Part shown: positions 63,711 through 64,000 of the stretch, piece after piece | Layout of the letters: each line of letters begins with the position of its first letter | Numbering within the stretch: position 1 is the stretch's first letter | Source of the DNA: AP-15 sp963777435 | GTDB taxonomy: Bacteria; Pseudomonadota; Alphaproteobacteria; ATCC43930; CGMCC-115725 | NCBI GenBank assembly: GCA_963777435.1 | Contig: CAVZQT010000003.1 | Location: 930,001 to 994,000 of the forward strand | Reading direction: 5' to 3' | DNA: 64,000 bases | Made by a program: the position numbers and the translations under genes | Notes under the pieces: model-generated | The model's input: the letters and a program-made list of their open reading frames with translations, nothing else | Told to the model about the DNA's origin: nothing | Databases searched by the model: none

Positions 63711-64000
63711 GTGGCGCTCTTGCCAGGGCTGTGCTGCGCGCCCAAGGGCGCTTGCCCGTTGCCGAGCCGCTGTTGCCGTCGCGCTTTGCGCCGTCCGCAC
63801 CGCCGCGCGCGACGATGGATCTAACGAGAGTGGAAACGGCTGAGGAACGGATCGTCGAACCGCTGCCGTCTCAGCCGGACCGCGATGCGCCGCCCGCTCG
63901 GCCCTTGCCGCGCGCCTCCCAGCCATTGCCGACCTCTCTCGATTGGGAGGCGGGCGAAATCGAACCGGCATGCCGCCGCGGCTTCGCCGACACGATGCGG
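63707..64000 (+). CDS. Proline-rich protein of the injection-system operon (cut by window edge)
   Basis: The ATG at 63707 overlaps the previous stop, and the frame is open for 98 codons to the end of the window. The visible part is Pro/Arg/Leu-rich and low in complexity (EPLLPSRFAPSAPPRATMDLTRVE, then EPLPSQPDRDAPPARPLPRASQPLP) and has no hydrophobic helix. Proteins of this kind with disordered N-termini occur after the gp28-like gene in such clusters. Function cannot be told from this part. Confidence 0.6.
   Translation, partial: MSGALARAVLRAQGRLPVAEPLLPSRFAPSAPPRATMDLTRVETAEERIVEPLPSQPDRDAPPARPLPRASQPLPTSLDWEAGEIEPACRRGFADTMR

Noticed and set aside
1..64000. CRISPR arrays, rRNA genes and a replication origin
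   Set aside because: No regularly spaced repeats, rRNA segments, DnaA-box clusters or partition genes were seen on reading both strands.

Overview
The window is 64 kb of GC-rich DNA from an alphaproteobacterium, probably of the Rhizobiales/Rhodospirillales type. The evidence is the C4 (ALAS) haem gene, the hopanoid transporter hpnN, the order HDAC-like/xseB/ispA/dxs/tlyA, and the many amidase, hydantoinase and DUF1989-type catabolic genes. The species cannot be named from sequence alone.

Layout, left half. 0-2 kb: the end of an unknown gene followed by a ComEC-like metallo-beta-lactamase-fold protein. 2-7 kb: a CitE-like lyase divergent from a polyamine-type ABC importer (two permeases, binding protein, ATPase). 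7-11 kb: a hotdog thioesterase, a Gly/Trp-rich secreted protein, purC, a VOC protein and an Asp-box beta-propeller. 11-21 kb: an exported protein, a KpsS-like capsule protein, a lone receiver domain, the isoprenoid block tlyA-dxs-ispA-xseB-HDAC-like, DUF423, and a glycosyltransferase facing a nucleotide-sugar epimerase. 21-30 kb: small-molecule catabolism (maiA, haem-binding protein, alpha/beta hydrolase, threonine aldolase, VOC, cyclase, DUF1989 plus thioesterase, amidase, lipoprotein). 30-35 kb: a PEP-CTERM protein, a dihaem peroxidase and an FN3-like protein, bounded on the right by duplicated gene fragments and a badly frame-broken hemA.

Layout, right half. 35-52 kb: mainly housekeeping and lipid genes (SDR, fieF, pdxH, yihY-like, fabI, aroC, sppA, hpnN with an acyltransferase, esterase, hydantoinase plus DUF917, yajQ) ending at tRNA-Glu. 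52.6-64 kb: an accessory stretch beyond the tRNA with small stress-type proteins, a class III cyclase with C-terminal repeats, a DUF892 protein, an intact IS21-family element inserted in a receiver-like gene with a perfect 8-bp target duplication, and then the first genes of a contractile injection system (sheath, tube, a CxxC protein, and a gene cut by the window edge).

Two general points. First, about twenty apparent frame breaks interrupt otherwise well-conserved genes, including the normally essential purC and dxs. Many lie in short homopolymers and are mended by one base, so uncorrected indel errors are the likely main cause; hemA, with four breaks beside duplicated fragments, is the best candidate for real decay. 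Second, the most interesting biology is at the right end: a candidate extracellular contractile injection system whose upstream regulator-like gene has been split by a transposon.
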